Shown: positions 56,419-64,000, numbered from the stretch's first letter. The stretch: 64,000 nt of DNA from Kibdelosporangium banguiense (GCF_017876405.1 NZ_JAGINW010000001.1:5655203-5719202), one strand, 5' to 3'. Translations and numbers: made by a program. The notes: generated by a model from the sequence alone, not told the origin.

Positions 56419-58110
56419 ATGAACATGCCTTCCGTACCACTTTCCCCGCGATACCGCGTTGAGGCGCTGCAGAAGCTGAGCACCCAGCAAGTCGACGTCC
56501 TGGTCATCGGTGGCGGCGTCACCGGGGCCGGGATCGCGCTCGACGCCGCCAGCCGCGGACTGTCGGTCGGGCTGGTCGAAGCCCGGGACTTCGCCGCGGG
56601 GACGTCGAGCCGGTCCAGCAAGCTGATCCACGGCGGCCTGCGTTACCTGGAGCAGCTCGACTTCAAACTGGTGCGGGAGGCGTTGAAGGAACGTGGGCTG
56701 TTGCTCACGAAGCTGGCTCCCCACCTGGTGCGCCCGGTGAAGTTCCTTGTGCCGCTGCGGCACCGGGTGTGGGAGCGCGGCTACATCGGCGCCGGCGTGA
56801 TGCTCTACGACACCCTGGGTGGGGCACGCGCCCTGCCACGGCATCGTCATCTCAGCCGTCGTCACGCCTTCGAGGTCGCACCAGCCCTCGCGCCGGATGC
56901 CCTGATCGGTGCAATCCAGTACTACGACGCACAGGTAGACGACGCCCGGCACACCATGACGATCGCGCGTACCGCCGCGGAACTCGGTGCCTCCGTTCTC
57001 ACCAGGACACGGATGACCGAACTGCTGCGTGACGGCGACAAGGTCATCGGCGCGCACGTCCGCGATCTGCAGAGCGGCACGGAGTTCGACATCCGGGCCC
57101 GTGTCGTGGTCGCCGCGACCGGCGTGTGGAGCGACGAGATGTCGAAGGCCGCCGGAATCCCCGCGCCCTTCACCGTCCGGGCCTCGAAAGGCATCCACCT
57201 CGTGGTGCCCAGGGAGAAGATCGACCTGGACACCGGGCTGATCCTGCGGACAGAGAAGAGCGTGCTGTTCGTCATCCCGTGGGGCCGGCACTGGATCGTC
57301 GGTACCACCGACACACAGTGGAACCTCGACCTCGACCACCCGGCTGCCAGCCGCGCGGACGTCGACTACGTGCTCGACCATGTGAATGCCGTGCTGCGTA
57401 AGCCAATCACGCGTGACGACATCGAAGGCGTGTATGCGGGCCTGCGGCCGTTGCTCGCCGCGAAAGCCGCTGAGACGACCAAGCTGTCCCGTGAGCACGC
57501 AGTCGCCAATCCTGTGCCAGGCCTGGTACTCATCGCGGGCGGGAAGTACACGACCTACCGCGTGATGGCCGAGGACGCCGTGGACGTCGCGGCCAAGAAC
57601 ATCGCCGGCGCGGTGAAGGTTTCCCGGACCAGTGAGCTGCCGATCGTGGGCGCCGAGGGCTACCACGAGCTGTGGCGCGACCGGCAGGACCTCGCCCGCC
57701 GCACGGACATCCCGCTGGACCGAGTCGAACATCTGCTGCAGCGCTACGGAACCGCGATCCACGATCTGCTGTGGCTGATCGGCGAACAACCCGATCTCGG
57801 CACACCGATCCCCGGCGCCGAGGAGTACCTCAAGGCCGAGGCGGTGTACGCGGTCTCCCATGAGGGCGCCCTGCACCTGGAGGACGTCCTCACACGCCGG
57901 ACCCGGATCTCCATCGAACAAAGGGATCGCGGTGTCAGGGCGGCCACCGAGGTAGCCGCCCTGATCGCACCCCTGCTGGACTGGGACGACGCCAAACGGC
58001 AGCACGAGCTCGAGAGCTACCTCTCCCGCGTGCACGCCGAACGGTCCGCCCAGGAACAACCAGACGACGCCACAGCCAACGCCACCAGGCTCAGCTTCGT
58101 GCAGTGTTAA
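56419..58110 (+). CDS. glpD: Glycerol-3-phosphate dehydrogenase (FAD-dependent)
   Basis: This 563-residue protein starts at ATG 56419, three bases after glpK. The FAD-binding Rossmann motif is VDVLVIGGGVTGAGIALDAA, followed by the family signature SSRSSKLIHGGLRYLEQ and TGVWSDEM. The C-terminal domain contains IAGGKYTTYRVMAEDAVD. It oxidises glycerol-3-phosphate to dihydroxyacetone phosphate at the membrane, passing electrons to quinones, and completes the operon. Confidence 0.96.
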   Translation: MNMPSVPLSPRYRVEALQKLSTQQVDVLVIGGGVTGAGIALDAASRGLSVGLVEARDFAAGTSSRSSKLIHGGLRYLEQLDFKLVREALKERGLLLTKLAPHLVRPVKFLVPLRHRVWERGYIGAGVMLYDTLGGARALPRHRHLSRRHAFEVAPALAPDALIGAIQYYDAQVDDARHTMTIARTAAELGASVLTRTRMTELLRDGDKVIGAHVRDLQSGTEFDIRARVVVAATGVWSDEMSKAAGIPAPFTVRASKGIHLVVPREKIDLDTGLILRTEKSVLFVIPWGRHWIVGTTDTQWNLDLDHPAASRADVDYVLDHVNAVLRKPITRDDIEGVYAGLRPLLAAKAAETTKLSREHAVANPVPGLVLIAGGKYTTYRVMAEDAVDVAAKNIAGAVKVSRTSELPIVGAEGYHELWRDRQDLARRTDIPLDRVEHLLQRYGTAIHDLLWLIGEQPDLGTPIPGAEEYLKAEAVYAVSHEGALHLEDVLTRRTRISIEQRDRGVRAATEVAALIAPLLDWDDAKRQHELESYLSRVHAERSAQEQPDDATANATRLSFVQC

Positions 58111-58111
58111 T

Positions 58112-58310
58112 TGTCCTCGCTCCGCTCGGACGGGCTTTGTCGCCAAAGCCGGGCGCTGTTACATGCCGACCCCCTACGGGGGCCGCCCACCCCCAACCGC
58201 GGTCCACCCCGCCCCACGCAACCGACAACTTCGCTGTAGCCTCGTCCCAGCCCGGCCGGGGCGATGTCGGGCGTGTTGCGAGGCGTAAATGACCAGCGCG
58301 ACAAAGCCGA
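58112..58310. repeat. Intergenic repeat copy 2 (between glpD and the SARP gene)
   Basis: Second copy of the element at 52960-53130, in the same orientation and somewhat longer because of an extra middle block (TACATGCCGACCCCCTACGG). Ends: CTCGCTCCGCTCGG, then GGGCTTTGTCGCCAAAGCC (a 6-bp hairpin), and at the right GGCGTAAATGACCAGCGCG then ACAAAGCCG. The two copies bracket the glycerol regulon. They may also serve as terminators. Confidence 0.7.
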
Positions 58311-58344
58311 TACACCGTTTGACTTCCGTCAGGAACTCACTAGC

Positions 58345-60156
58345 TCATAGGGCGCTTGCCGAGCGCTGCGGCGGGACCTCGGCACCGAGTTCGGCGGAGA
58401 ACAAGCGCATCAACGGAGGCAGCCGGTAGGTGTCGCGTTCGACCCATTCGGCGAGGCCGAGATCGACCAGGCGGTCCAGTGCGGCCTCGGCTCGCATGGC
58501 GCCGACGCCGATCGCGGCGGACGCCTCGGTGATGCCGCAGACCTCGAAGCCGGGCCGGCCCAGCAACCGGAAGGCGGCGGCTGCCAGCGGGTCCTGGCCG
58601 ACCGGGTCGAACGCCGAGGAGTACAACGCCCGGATCGACTCCCCGCCGAAGCTGAGCTCGTCCAGGCGGTGCTGCTCGGAGGCCAGCCGGCGGGCCAGCC
58701 AGCACAACGACCGGGCCGGGCGGTAGGCCAGGATCGTGCCCGCGATCCGCAGTGCGAGCGGGATCCCGTGGCAGTAGCGGACTATCTCGGCCGCCGCGGC
58801 GGGTTCGGCGTCCACTCTGGCCTGTCCGGCCAGCCGGGCCAGCAGTTCGTGTCCCTCGGCGTCCGGCAGCGGGCCGAGCGCGAAGTGCTCGGCCCCGTCC
58901 AGCATCAGCGGCGACCGGCTGGTGATCAGCATGGCGCAGGACCCCAGTGCGGGCACGAGATTACGCAGCGACGCGGGTTCCGTCGCGCCGTCGAGGACCA
59001 GCAGAACGGCGCGGTGTGCCAGGTGTGAGCGCAGTACCGCGGAAGCCTCATCGAGTTCGCGTGGAATGTCCGATGTGGGTACGCCCAAGTGCCGCAACAG
59101 TCGCTGGGGCACGCGTGTGGCCGGTCCGTCCGAACCGAGGTCGATGTACAGCTGCCCGCCGGGGAACTGCGGCGCGACCTGGTGCGCCACGTCCAGGACC
59201 AGCGCGCTCTTGCCGATACCGCACGGACCATGCACCACAGCCACTCTGGGGCCATGATGCTCCGGCTGGAGAAGGAGATCGTGCAGTGGAGCGGCATCCT
59301 GTACGCGGCCGACGAACGCCTGGCAGCGCACCGGGAGCTCCCGTGGCGTCGGCGTTTGCGGTGTCTTCGCGTGGATGGAGATGGCCGGGGCACGGGTCAG
59401 CCGGGGGTCGCGGTCCAGCACTGCCTGGTGCAGTTCGGCCAGTTCCGGCGACGGTTCCAGGCCGAGATGGTCGGCGAGCGCACGGCGGCAGTCGGCGTAG
59501 ACGGCCAAAGCCCCTGCCGGGTCTCCGGATCGGTACAGCGCGGTCACCAGTTGTGCCCACGCGCGTTCCCGCAAGGGATGCTCCGCGACGAACGCCCGCA
59601 GCGGGGCGATCATCTCCCGGTGCTCACCCAGGCCGAGCCGCGCGTCGAGGTAGTCCTCTGTCACCGACAGTCGCAGTTCCTCCACCGGCGCGATCAACCC
59701 GGCGAGGGCCTCACTGTCGGCCAGATCCTCCAGAACCGCGCCGCGGCAGGCGGAAAGCGCCTCGCCGAGATGACGTGCCGCGGTGGCGTGGTCGCCTCGG
59801 GACAGTGCTACCTGGCCAGTGCCCGCGCGCTTGGTGAACACGTGCAGGTCCAGTTCATCCTGCTGCAGCGCGAGTTCGTAGCTGGCCGCCCGCCCGGTGA
59901 TGCGTTGCCCGCCGCCGGGACAGTCCGGAATCACCTGTCTGAGCCGATTGGCGTAAGTGCGTAGATTGGCCATTGCCGACGGTGGCGGCTCTTCACCCCA
60001 GAGTGAACGGATCAGTTTGCGTACCGGCACCGTGCGGCCCGGGTTGAGCAGCAACGTGGCCAACAGGATTCGTTGTTTGAGCGAGCCAAGCGCGACGGTC
60101 CCCGCGTCCGTGTGTACCTCGATTCTCCCCAGAATCCTGAACTCGATCGAAGGCAC
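58345..60156 (-). CDS. SARP/AfsR-type regulator with NB-ARC domain
   Basis: This 603-residue protein starts best at GTG 60154-60156 behind GGGAGAGG; the frame extends upstream without a better signal. An OmpR-like DNA-binding domain (IEFRILGRIEVHTDAGTVAL, RKLIRSLWGEEPPPSAMANL) is followed by a bacterial activator domain (HPLRERAWAQLVTALYRSGD) and an NB-ARC ATPase (Walker A VVHGPCGIGKSALVLD, then VLLVLDGATEP). It lacks the long TPR tail of AfsR. It is divergent from the two cysteine-rich peptide genes, which it probably activates. Confidence 0.9.
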   Translation of the reverse strand: MPSIEFRILGRIEVHTDAGTVALGSLKQRILLATLLLNPGRTVPVRKLIRSLWGEEPPPSAMANLRTYANRLRQVIPDCPGGGQRITGRAASYELALQQDELDLHVFTKRAGTGQVALSRGDHATAARHLGEALSACRGAVLEDLADSEALAGLIAPVEELRLSVTEDYLDARLGLGEHREMIAPLRAFVAEHPLRERAWAQLVTALYRSGDPAGALAVYADCRRALADHLGLEPSPELAELHQAVLDRDPRLTRAPAISIHAKTPQTPTPRELPVRCQAFVGRVQDAAPLHDLLLQPEHHGPRVAVVHGPCGIGKSALVLDVAHQVAPQFPGGQLYIDLGSDGPATRVPQRLLRHLGVPTSDIPRELDEASAVLRSHLAHRAVLLVLDGATEPASLRNLVPALGSCAMLITSRSPLMLDGAEHFALGPLPDAEGHELLARLAGQARVDAEPAAAAEIVRYCHGIPLALRIAGTILAYRPARSLCWLARRLASEQHRLDELSFGGESIRALYSSAFDPVGQDPLAAAAFRLLGRPGFEVCGITEASAAIGVGAMRAEAALDRLVDLGLAEWVERDTYRLPPLMRLFSAELGAEVPPQRSASAL

Positions 60157-60261
60157 ACACCTCTCCCGGTTGTTGATGATCACATCAGGCAACGACGCTA
60201 GAACTCTCCCAGAGGTTGCATCAACCCCGCCATACACGGATGTCACGTTGCTGCACATCCG

Positions 60262-60279
60262 ATACACGCGAGCGTGTAT
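60262..60279. promoter_or_regulatory. Palindrome 1, SARP/peptide divergent region
   Basis: ATACACGC, 2 bases, GCGTGTAT is a perfect 8-bp inverted repeat, 106 bases upstream of the SARP start. It shares the GATACACGCG core with palindromes at 60341 and 60739. A half-site CATACACGGATGT lies just before it at 60231-60243. Confidence 0.7.
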
Positions 60280-60340
60280 GTGCGAAGCCCGCTGTCATGT
60301 ACCGGCCTTCCTACGTCCTGTCAGCCCTGATCCGCCGGCT

Positions 60341-60368
60341 CCCGGATACACGCGGATGTGTATCCGGG
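60341..60368. promoter_or_regulatory. Palindrome 2, upstream of peptide gene 1
   Basis: CCCGGATACAC, 6 bases, GTGTATCCGGG: perfect 11-bp arms. It ends 84 bases before the ATG of peptide 1, the same distance as palindrome 3 from peptide 2. It is a strong candidate operator for a dedicated regulator. Confidence 0.78.
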
Positions 60369-60451
60369 ATGTCCATAGCCGTGTACCGCAGTTTTCTATG
60401 TTGTGCGCTGCCGACGCCACCCGGCGCGGAGGAAGTAGAGGAGCGCGGTAC

Positions 60452-60655
60452 ATGCGCAAGACATTTGGGGCACTCAGCGACAAGTTGCTGAGCGTGTTCG
60501 TGGCCAAGGCCGATGTGGGTGCGGCCTGCCCGCCGGACCCGTACACCAAGCACTGCTACTGCCGTGAGCGCAGCGACTTCCGGCGGAACTGTTCAACGAA
60601 CGGTGCCTGTAAGGAGTTCTGCGGCCCCTGTTACGTCTTCAGGCGCTGCGGCTGA
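60452..60655 (+). CDS. Eight-cysteine precursor peptide 1
   Basis: This 67-residue peptide starts at ATG 60452 behind GTAGAGGAGCGC. The first 25 residues (MRKTFGALSDKLLSVFVAKA, then DVGAA) form a leader without a long hydrophobic core, so it is not a Sec signal. The rest holds eight cysteines at 26, 35, 37, 47, 53, 57, 60 and 66 (ACPPDPY, HCYCRER, CGPC), enough for four disulfides. G-A-A before Cys26 suits cleavage by a signal-peptidase-like enzyme. A near copy lies at 60847. The genes downstream encode redox, export and protease functions. Probably a secreted disulfide-stabilised peptide; activity unknown. Confidence 0.85.
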   Translation: MRKTFGALSDKLLSVFVAKADVGAACPPDPYTKHCYCRERSDFRRNCSTNGACKEFCGPCYVFRRCG

Positions 60656-60661
60656 TTCAAA

Positions 60662-60705
60662 CGCTGTGAGTGGTGATGTGCCCAAGCGGATCGCCACTCA
60701 CAGCG
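60662..60705. terminator. Hairpin between peptide genes 1 and 2
   Basis: A 16-bp stem (CGCTGTGAGTGGTGAT against ATCGCCACTCACAGCG, one mismatch, 12-base loop) starts 7 bases after the first peptide stop. It probably ends or attenuates the peptide 1 transcript, as peptide 2 has its own promoter-like block. A shorter version (CACTGTGAGTGGCGATCGCC) follows peptide 2. Confidence 0.6.
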
Positions 60706-60738
60706 GTGGCATCTCGACCACGACAGCCTGGTCCACGC

Positions 60739-60762
60739 CCGATACACGCGCGCGTGCATCGG
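60739..60762. promoter_or_regulatory. Palindrome 3, upstream of peptide gene 2
   Basis: CCGATACACG, 4 bases, CGTGCATCGG: an inverted repeat with one mismatch and the same core as palindromes 1 and 2. It ends 84 bases before the ATG of peptide 2. Downstream, a block of about 60 bases (TATGTTGTGCGCTGCCGACG onward) is nearly identical before both peptide genes. Confidence 0.72.
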
Positions 60763-60846
60763 TGTTGTCGCTGTCGTGTACCGGTTTTTCCTATGTTGTG
60801 CGCTGCCGACGGCATTCGGCGCGGAGGAAGTAGAGGAGCGCGGTAC

Positions 60847-61053
60847 ATGCGCAAGACGTTCAGGGTGCTCGGCGACAGGTTGCTGAGTGTGTTCGTGGCC
60901 AAGGCCGATGTGGGTGCGGCCTGCCCGCCGGACCCGTACTACAAGCACTGCTACTGCCGTGAGCGCACTGATTTCCGTAAGCGCTGTGCGCTGACCGGCC
61001 CCTGCAGGGAGACCTGCGGCCCGTGCGTGGCTTACAAGACCTGCGGACCTTGA
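60847..61053 (+). CDS. Eight-cysteine precursor peptide 2
   Basis: This 68-residue paralogue of peptide 1 starts at ATG 60847. The leader is nearly identical (MRKTFRVLGDRLLSVFVAKA, DVGAA) and all eight cysteines are at the same positions (26, 35, 37, 47, 53, 57, 60, 66). The loop between Cys37 and Cys53 and the C-terminal tail (VAYKTCGP) differ most, which suggests selection on the mature part. The gene arose by tandem duplication with its upstream region and 3' hairpin. It is followed by the thioredoxin, exporter and peptidase genes. Confidence 0.85.
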   Translation: MRKTFRVLGDRLLSVFVAKADVGAACPPDPYYKHCYCRERTDFRKRCALTGPCRETCGPCVAYKTCGP

Positions 61054-61123
61054 TTTCGAACACTGTGAGTGGCGATCGCCGCTCGCGGTATCCAGTCAGC
61101 CCTCTCTTTGTCCCGGAGTTCTC

Positions 61124-61675
61124 ATGGCTATCCTCACTGCCGCCGTCGTGCTCGTCGGAATCCTGTGCGTCATCGACCTGCTCCTCAGCTTCGGCATCAT
61201 CCGGCGGCTACGGGAGCAGAACGAGGCCCTGCAGCTGGTCCAGCAGCAACAGACCGCCGGTCTCGACGACGACATCGCGCTGCCCGCCGGTTCCGCTGTC
61301 GGCGCCTTCGCGGCGACCACGGTCGGCGGTACCGAGCTGACCAATGTGGACATCATCGGATCGCCGCTGCTGATCGGCTTCTTCTCTCCGAACTGTGAGC
61401 CGTGCAAGGAGCGCATGCCGCAGTTCATCGAGTACGCCACCCGCTTCAACGGCCGCGTGATCGCAGTCGCCTCCGGCAGCGTCGAGGAGACCACCGACAT
61501 GGTGGCGCGCCTCGGCGAGGTGGGCGACGTCCTGGTTGAGCCGAACGAGGAGGCGCCGGTGCACAAGGCGTTCGGTGCCAAGGGGTATCCCGCGATGTGC
61601 CTTGTTGGCGATGACGGCGTCGTACAAGCCAGCGGCTGGGAAATGGCGGCGCTGCCGGTGCCGGCTGCGCTGTGA
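61124..61675 (+). CDS. MauD/TlpA-like membrane-anchored thioredoxin
   Basis: This 183-residue protein starts at ATG 61124 behind CGGAGTTCTC. One N-terminal membrane anchor (ILTAAVVLVGILCVIDLLLS) is followed by a coiled stretch (LREQNEALQLVQQQQ) and an extracytoplasmic thioredoxin domain with CEPC in IGFFSPNCEPCKERMPQFI and the cis-Pro in AKGYPAMCLVGDDG. MauD, its relative in methylamine dehydrogenase operons, helps form disulfides in the small subunit. Next to 8-Cys peptides and a MauE-like gene, an oxidative folding role is probable. Confidence 0.85.
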   Translation: MAILTAAVVLVGILCVIDLLLSFGIIRRLREQNEALQLVQQQQTAGLDDDIALPAGSAVGAFAATTVGGTELTNVDIIGSPLLIGFFSPNCEPCKERMPQFIEYATRFNGRVIAVASGSVEETTDMVARLGEVGDVLVEPNEEAPVHKAFGAKGYPAMCLVGDDGVVQASGWEMAALPVPAAL

Positions 61676-63504
61676 ACACCACTCTTGGTGCCCGCCGGGT
61701 GCTGACTCTGCTGGTCGGGGCTGTCCGCCTGACCAGGCAGGCGGCTCCGGCGGGTACACCGCTGTACATGGTGTTGTGCCTGCTCGGCGGCGTCGTGCCG
61801 ATCGCGACGGCCTGGTGCACCAAGATGTTGCTGGACGGTCTGGCCGCCGGTGGGGCGTGGGTGACGCTGCTTCCGTGGGCGGTCGCGCTCGCGACGGCAG
61901 GACTGCTCGCCGGCTTGCTGCCGGTGGGATCGCAGTACCTGAAGCAGCGGCTGGACCGGGCTGTTTCCGTGGTGGCGATGGACCGGCTGTACCAGGCGGT
62001 GAACCGGCTGACCGGGATGGCGCGGATAGAGGACCCGAGGTTCCGCGACAAACTCCAACTGGCCCAGCAGACCGGTCGCAGCGGTCCCGGGCAGCTTGTC
62101 GACGACGGACTCGGCTCGCTACAGGCGGCCGTGACGCTGGGCGGGTTCTTCGGCACGCTGCTCGTCATCAACCTCGGCATGGCGCTGATCGTGCTGGTCG
62201 CCGCGATCCCCGCGCTGATCGCGCACCTGCGGCTGAGCCGGGCCAGGGCACAGGTGATGTGGTCGATCACCCCTGCCGAACGGCGCGAGGCGTTCTATGC
62301 GGAGTTGCTCTCAAGCCTGGACGCGGCGAAGGAACTGCGGCTGCTCGGTCTCGGTGATCTGTTCCGGCGGCGGATGCTGGCCGAGTTGACCGCCGCGCAG
62401 AACGCCGTGGACGGCCAGGACCGCAAGGACGCCCGAACGGAAGGGCTGCTCGCGGGCCTGACCGCGGTAGTGGCGGCCGGTGGCCTGGTGTGGTCGGTAT
62501 GGCTTGCCACGCAAGGAAAATTGTCCATCGGTGACGTCGCGATCTTCGTCGCCGCCGTGGGCGGAGTGCAGAGCGCGTTGCAGATGCTGGTCATCAGGCT
62601 CGCCTCGGCCCACCATTCGATGCTGCTGTTCGACCACTTCGACGAGATCGAGTCACAGCCGGCGGATCTGGCTGTCGCGGCCGTCCCGCAGGAGATTCCG
62701 CCGCTGCGCACCGGCATCGAGCTGCGGGACGTGTGGTTCCGTTACTCCGAGGACCAGCCCTGGGTGCTGCGAGGCGTGAACCTGACCATCCCGCATGGAC
62801 AGTCGCTGGCCCTGGTCGGGCTCAACGGTGCCGGGAAGTCGACCATGGTCAAGCTGCTCTGCCGGTTCTACGACCCGGATCGTGGCGCGATCCTGTGGGA
62901 CGGGGTGGACCTGCGCGAGATGGCGGTGCAAGACCTGCGGGCCCGGATCGGCGCGGTGTTCCAGGACTACATGTGCTACGACCTGAGTGCGGCCGAGAAC
63001 GTCGGCCTGGGTGATGTGTCCTATATGGACGACCGGGACCGGGTGGTCGCGGCGGCACAAAGAGCGGGCGCGCACGACATGGTGACCGCGTTGCCGAAAG
63101 GCTACGACACCCTGCTGTCCCGGATGTTCTTCGACGAGGCGGACCGGGCCGACCCCGAGACCGGTGTGCTGCTGTCCGGCGGTCAGTGGCAGCGGGTCGC
63201 GCTGGCCCGGGCATTCCTGCGTGACCGCAGGGATCTGATGATCCTCGACGAGCCCAGCTCCGGCCTGGACGCGGAAGCCGAGTACGAAGTGCACAGCAGC
63301 CTCCGGCGGCACCGCGACGGAGCAACGAGTGTGCTGATCTCGCACCGGCTCGGTACAGTCCGCGACGCCCACGTGATCGCGGTGATCGCCGACGGGCAGG
63401 TCGTCGAACGCGGCACGCACGACGAGTTGATCGCCGCATCGGGGGAGTACGCGCGGTTGTTCCGGCTGCAGGCGTCGGGTTACGAAGAGGTGGTGTCCTG
63501 GTGA
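61672..63504 (+). CDS. ABC transporter, fused permease and ATPase (peptide exporter)
   Basis: This 610-residue protein starts at GTG 61672 (GTGA overlap). The N-terminal six-helix permease (LYMVLCLLGGVVPIATAW, LTAVVAAGGLVWSVW) is followed by an ATPase: Walker A LVGLNGAGKSTMVKLL, Q-loop GAVFQDYMCYDLSAAENV, signature LSGGQWQRVALARAFL, Walker B DLMILDEPSSGLDAEAE. It lacks an N-terminal C39 peptidase, so leader removal needs another enzyme, such as the S26 peptidase encoded next. It probably exports the cysteine-rich peptides. Confidence 0.9.
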   Translation: MNTTLGARRVLTLLVGAVRLTRQAAPAGTPLYMVLCLLGGVVPIATAWCTKMLLDGLAAGGAWVTLLPWAVALATAGLLAGLLPVGSQYLKQRLDRAVSVVAMDRLYQAVNRLTGMARIEDPRFRDKLQLAQQTGRSGPGQLVDDGLGSLQAAVTLGGFFGTLLVINLGMALIVLVAAIPALIAHLRLSRARAQVMWSITPAERREAFYAELLSSLDAAKELRLLGLGDLFRRRMLAELTAAQNAVDGQDRKDARTEGLLAGLTAVVAAGGLVWSVWLATQGKLSIGDVAIFVAAVGGVQSALQMLVIRLASAHHSMLLFDHFDEIESQPADLAVAAVPQEIPPLRTGIELRDVWFRYSEDQPWVLRGVNLTIPHGQSLALVGLNGAGKSTMVKLLCRFYDPDRGAILWDGVDLREMAVQDLRARIGAVFQDYMCYDLSAAENVGLGDVSYMDDRDRVVAAAQRAGAHDMVTALPKGYDTLLSRMFFDEADRADPETGVLLSGGQWQRVALARAFLRDRRDLMILDEPSSGLDAEAEYEVHSSLRRHRDGATSVLISHRLGTVRDAHVIAVIADGQVVERGTHDELIAASGEYARLFRLQASGYEEVVSW

Positions 63505-63926
63505 TCTGGGTAGTGCTGGCGGCCGTGGTGGTTGCCGCTCTTGTCGCATGGGTTGTGGTGATGCGCAAGCGGTTGCTCGTGGTGACAGTGCACGGGGTGA
63601 GCATGGAGCCCACCTACCGGTCCGGCGACCGGCTGCTGGTGCGGCGGTCACGACTGGACCGTGTCCAGACCGGTCAGGTCGTCGTCGTGCAGGTATCCGG
63701 TGCCATGCCAGGCGATCCGACTGACGGTCGCATGGTGAAACGCGCGGTTGCGGTACCGGGTGATCCAGTGCCCGCACAGATCTCGGTACCCGGCCCGGTC
63801 GTCCCCCAGGGCAGGCTGCTGGTCCTCGGCGACAATCCCGCGCGCAGCAACGATTCCAGGAGACTCGGCTACATCGCGGCGGACGCGCTGATCGGTGTGG
63901 TGCTCCGCCCGATCGGTCAGAGGTGA
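63501..63926 (+). CDS. S26-family signal peptidase
   Basis: This 141-residue protein starts at GTG 63501 (GTGA overlap). One membrane anchor (VVLAAVVVAALVAWVVV) precedes the catalytic Ser in VHGVSMEPTYRSGD and the Lys in MVKRAVAVPGD; the end has LLVLGDNPARSNDSRRLGYI. It is shorter than housekeeping LepB. Its location suggests that it cleaves the peptide leaders, perhaps after G-A-A before the first Cys. Confidence 0.9.
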   Translation: MIWVVLAAVVVAALVAWVVVMRKRLLVVTVHGVSMEPTYRSGDRLLVRRSRLDRVQTGQVVVVQVSGAMPGDPTDGRMVKRAVAVPGDPVPAQISVPGPVVPQGRLLVLGDNPARSNDSRRLGYIAADALIGVVLRPIGQR

Positions 63927-63929
63927 ACG

Positions 63930-64000
63930 ATGCCGTACGTGAGTGTGGGCGCGATGGTCCTGTGTGGACTGGTCCTGCTGGTCTCCGCGGTGAGCAAGGT
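63930..64000 (+). CDS. Start of a MauE/DoxX-like membrane protein (cut by window end)
   Basis: Only 23 codons are in the window, from ATG 63930, three bases after the peptidase stop. MPYVSVGAMVLCGLVLLVSA, then VSK, is a first membrane helix with the pattern of MauE-type redox membrane proteins (LVLLVSAVSK). MauE works with MauD in disulfide formation, which fits the thioredoxin at 61124. The identification is tentative because of its short length. Confidence 0.5.
   Translation, partial: MPYVSVGAMVLCGLVLLVSAVSK

Noticed and set aside
60452..61053. Lanthipeptide or other enzyme-modified RiPP precursors
   Set aside because: No LanB/C/M, YcaO, radical-SAM or similar enzyme is encoded nearby; the redox genes point to disulfides only.

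Overview
The window is GC-rich actinomycete DNA, with GTG/TTG starts, many 4-base ATGA/GTGA gene overlaps and actinobacterial gene types (SARP and LAL regulators, a StrR-type regulator, a DUF574-type methyltransferase, a single-chain acyl-CoA carboxylase). A member of the Pseudonocardiaceae or a close relative is my best guess; nothing in the window fixes the genus.

Layout. 1-8.1 kb: a DUF222/HNH gene between long inverted repeats, a truncated monooxygenase remnant, an ArsR-type regulator, two secreted proteins, a two-component system, a membrane protein and a methyltransferase. 8.0-29.7 kb: a large biosynthetic locus. It has every core phenazine gene (phzA/B, C, D, E, F, G), a StrR-type regulator with two perfect GTCCAA-N17-TTGGAC operators in the two divergent promoter regions, a carboxylate-activating/reducing pair like EhpF/EhpG of griseoluteic acid biosynthesis, a sulfotransferase-fold protein, a methyltransferase, a four-gene translationally coupled cassette, an MFS exporter and a flavin oxidase, closed by a strong terminator. 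29.7-34.2 kb: a decayed gene, a BlaI/M56 pair and small envelope proteins. 34.2-41.5 kb: a 1991-residue secreted modular protein and a PETase/cutinase-like hydrolase. 41.5-51 kb: a LAL regulator and the fused carboxylase. 51-58.3 kb: glycerol genes (glpK with a hemerythrin tail, an IclR regulator, glpF-glpK-glpD) with a duplicated operator and two copies of an intergenic repeat. 58.3-64 kb: a SARP regulator divergent from two paralogous 8-cysteine peptides, followed by a MauD-like thioredoxin, an ABC exporter, an S26 peptidase and the start of a MauE-like gene.

Most interesting system. The four genes at 22678-26850 would be annotated piecemeal as PEP synthase, peptidase C26, nucleotidyltransferase and adenylylsulfate kinase. 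Together they match the Campylobacter jejuni capsule set Cj1418-Cj1417-Cj1416-Cj1415, which makes a nucleotide-activated phosphoramidate from glutamine (glutamine kinase, CDP-glutamine hydrolase, phosphoglutamine cytidylyltransferase, cytidine diphosphoramidate kinase). Here the set sits in a phenazine cluster beside a methyltransferase and a sulfotransferase-fold enzyme. My inference is that this locus makes a phenazine carrying a (possibly O-methyl) phosphoramidate group, with the sulfotransferase-fold protein using a 3'-phosphonucleotide phosphoramidate donor in place of PAPS, and the nearby CysQ-like phosphatase clearing the spent 3'-phosphonucleotide. I know of no described phenazine of this kind.

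Second system. The 60.4-64 kb peptide locus looks like an undescribed secreted disulfide-rich peptide pathway, using MauD/MauE-type redox partners for oxidative folding and a dedicated exporter and peptidase.
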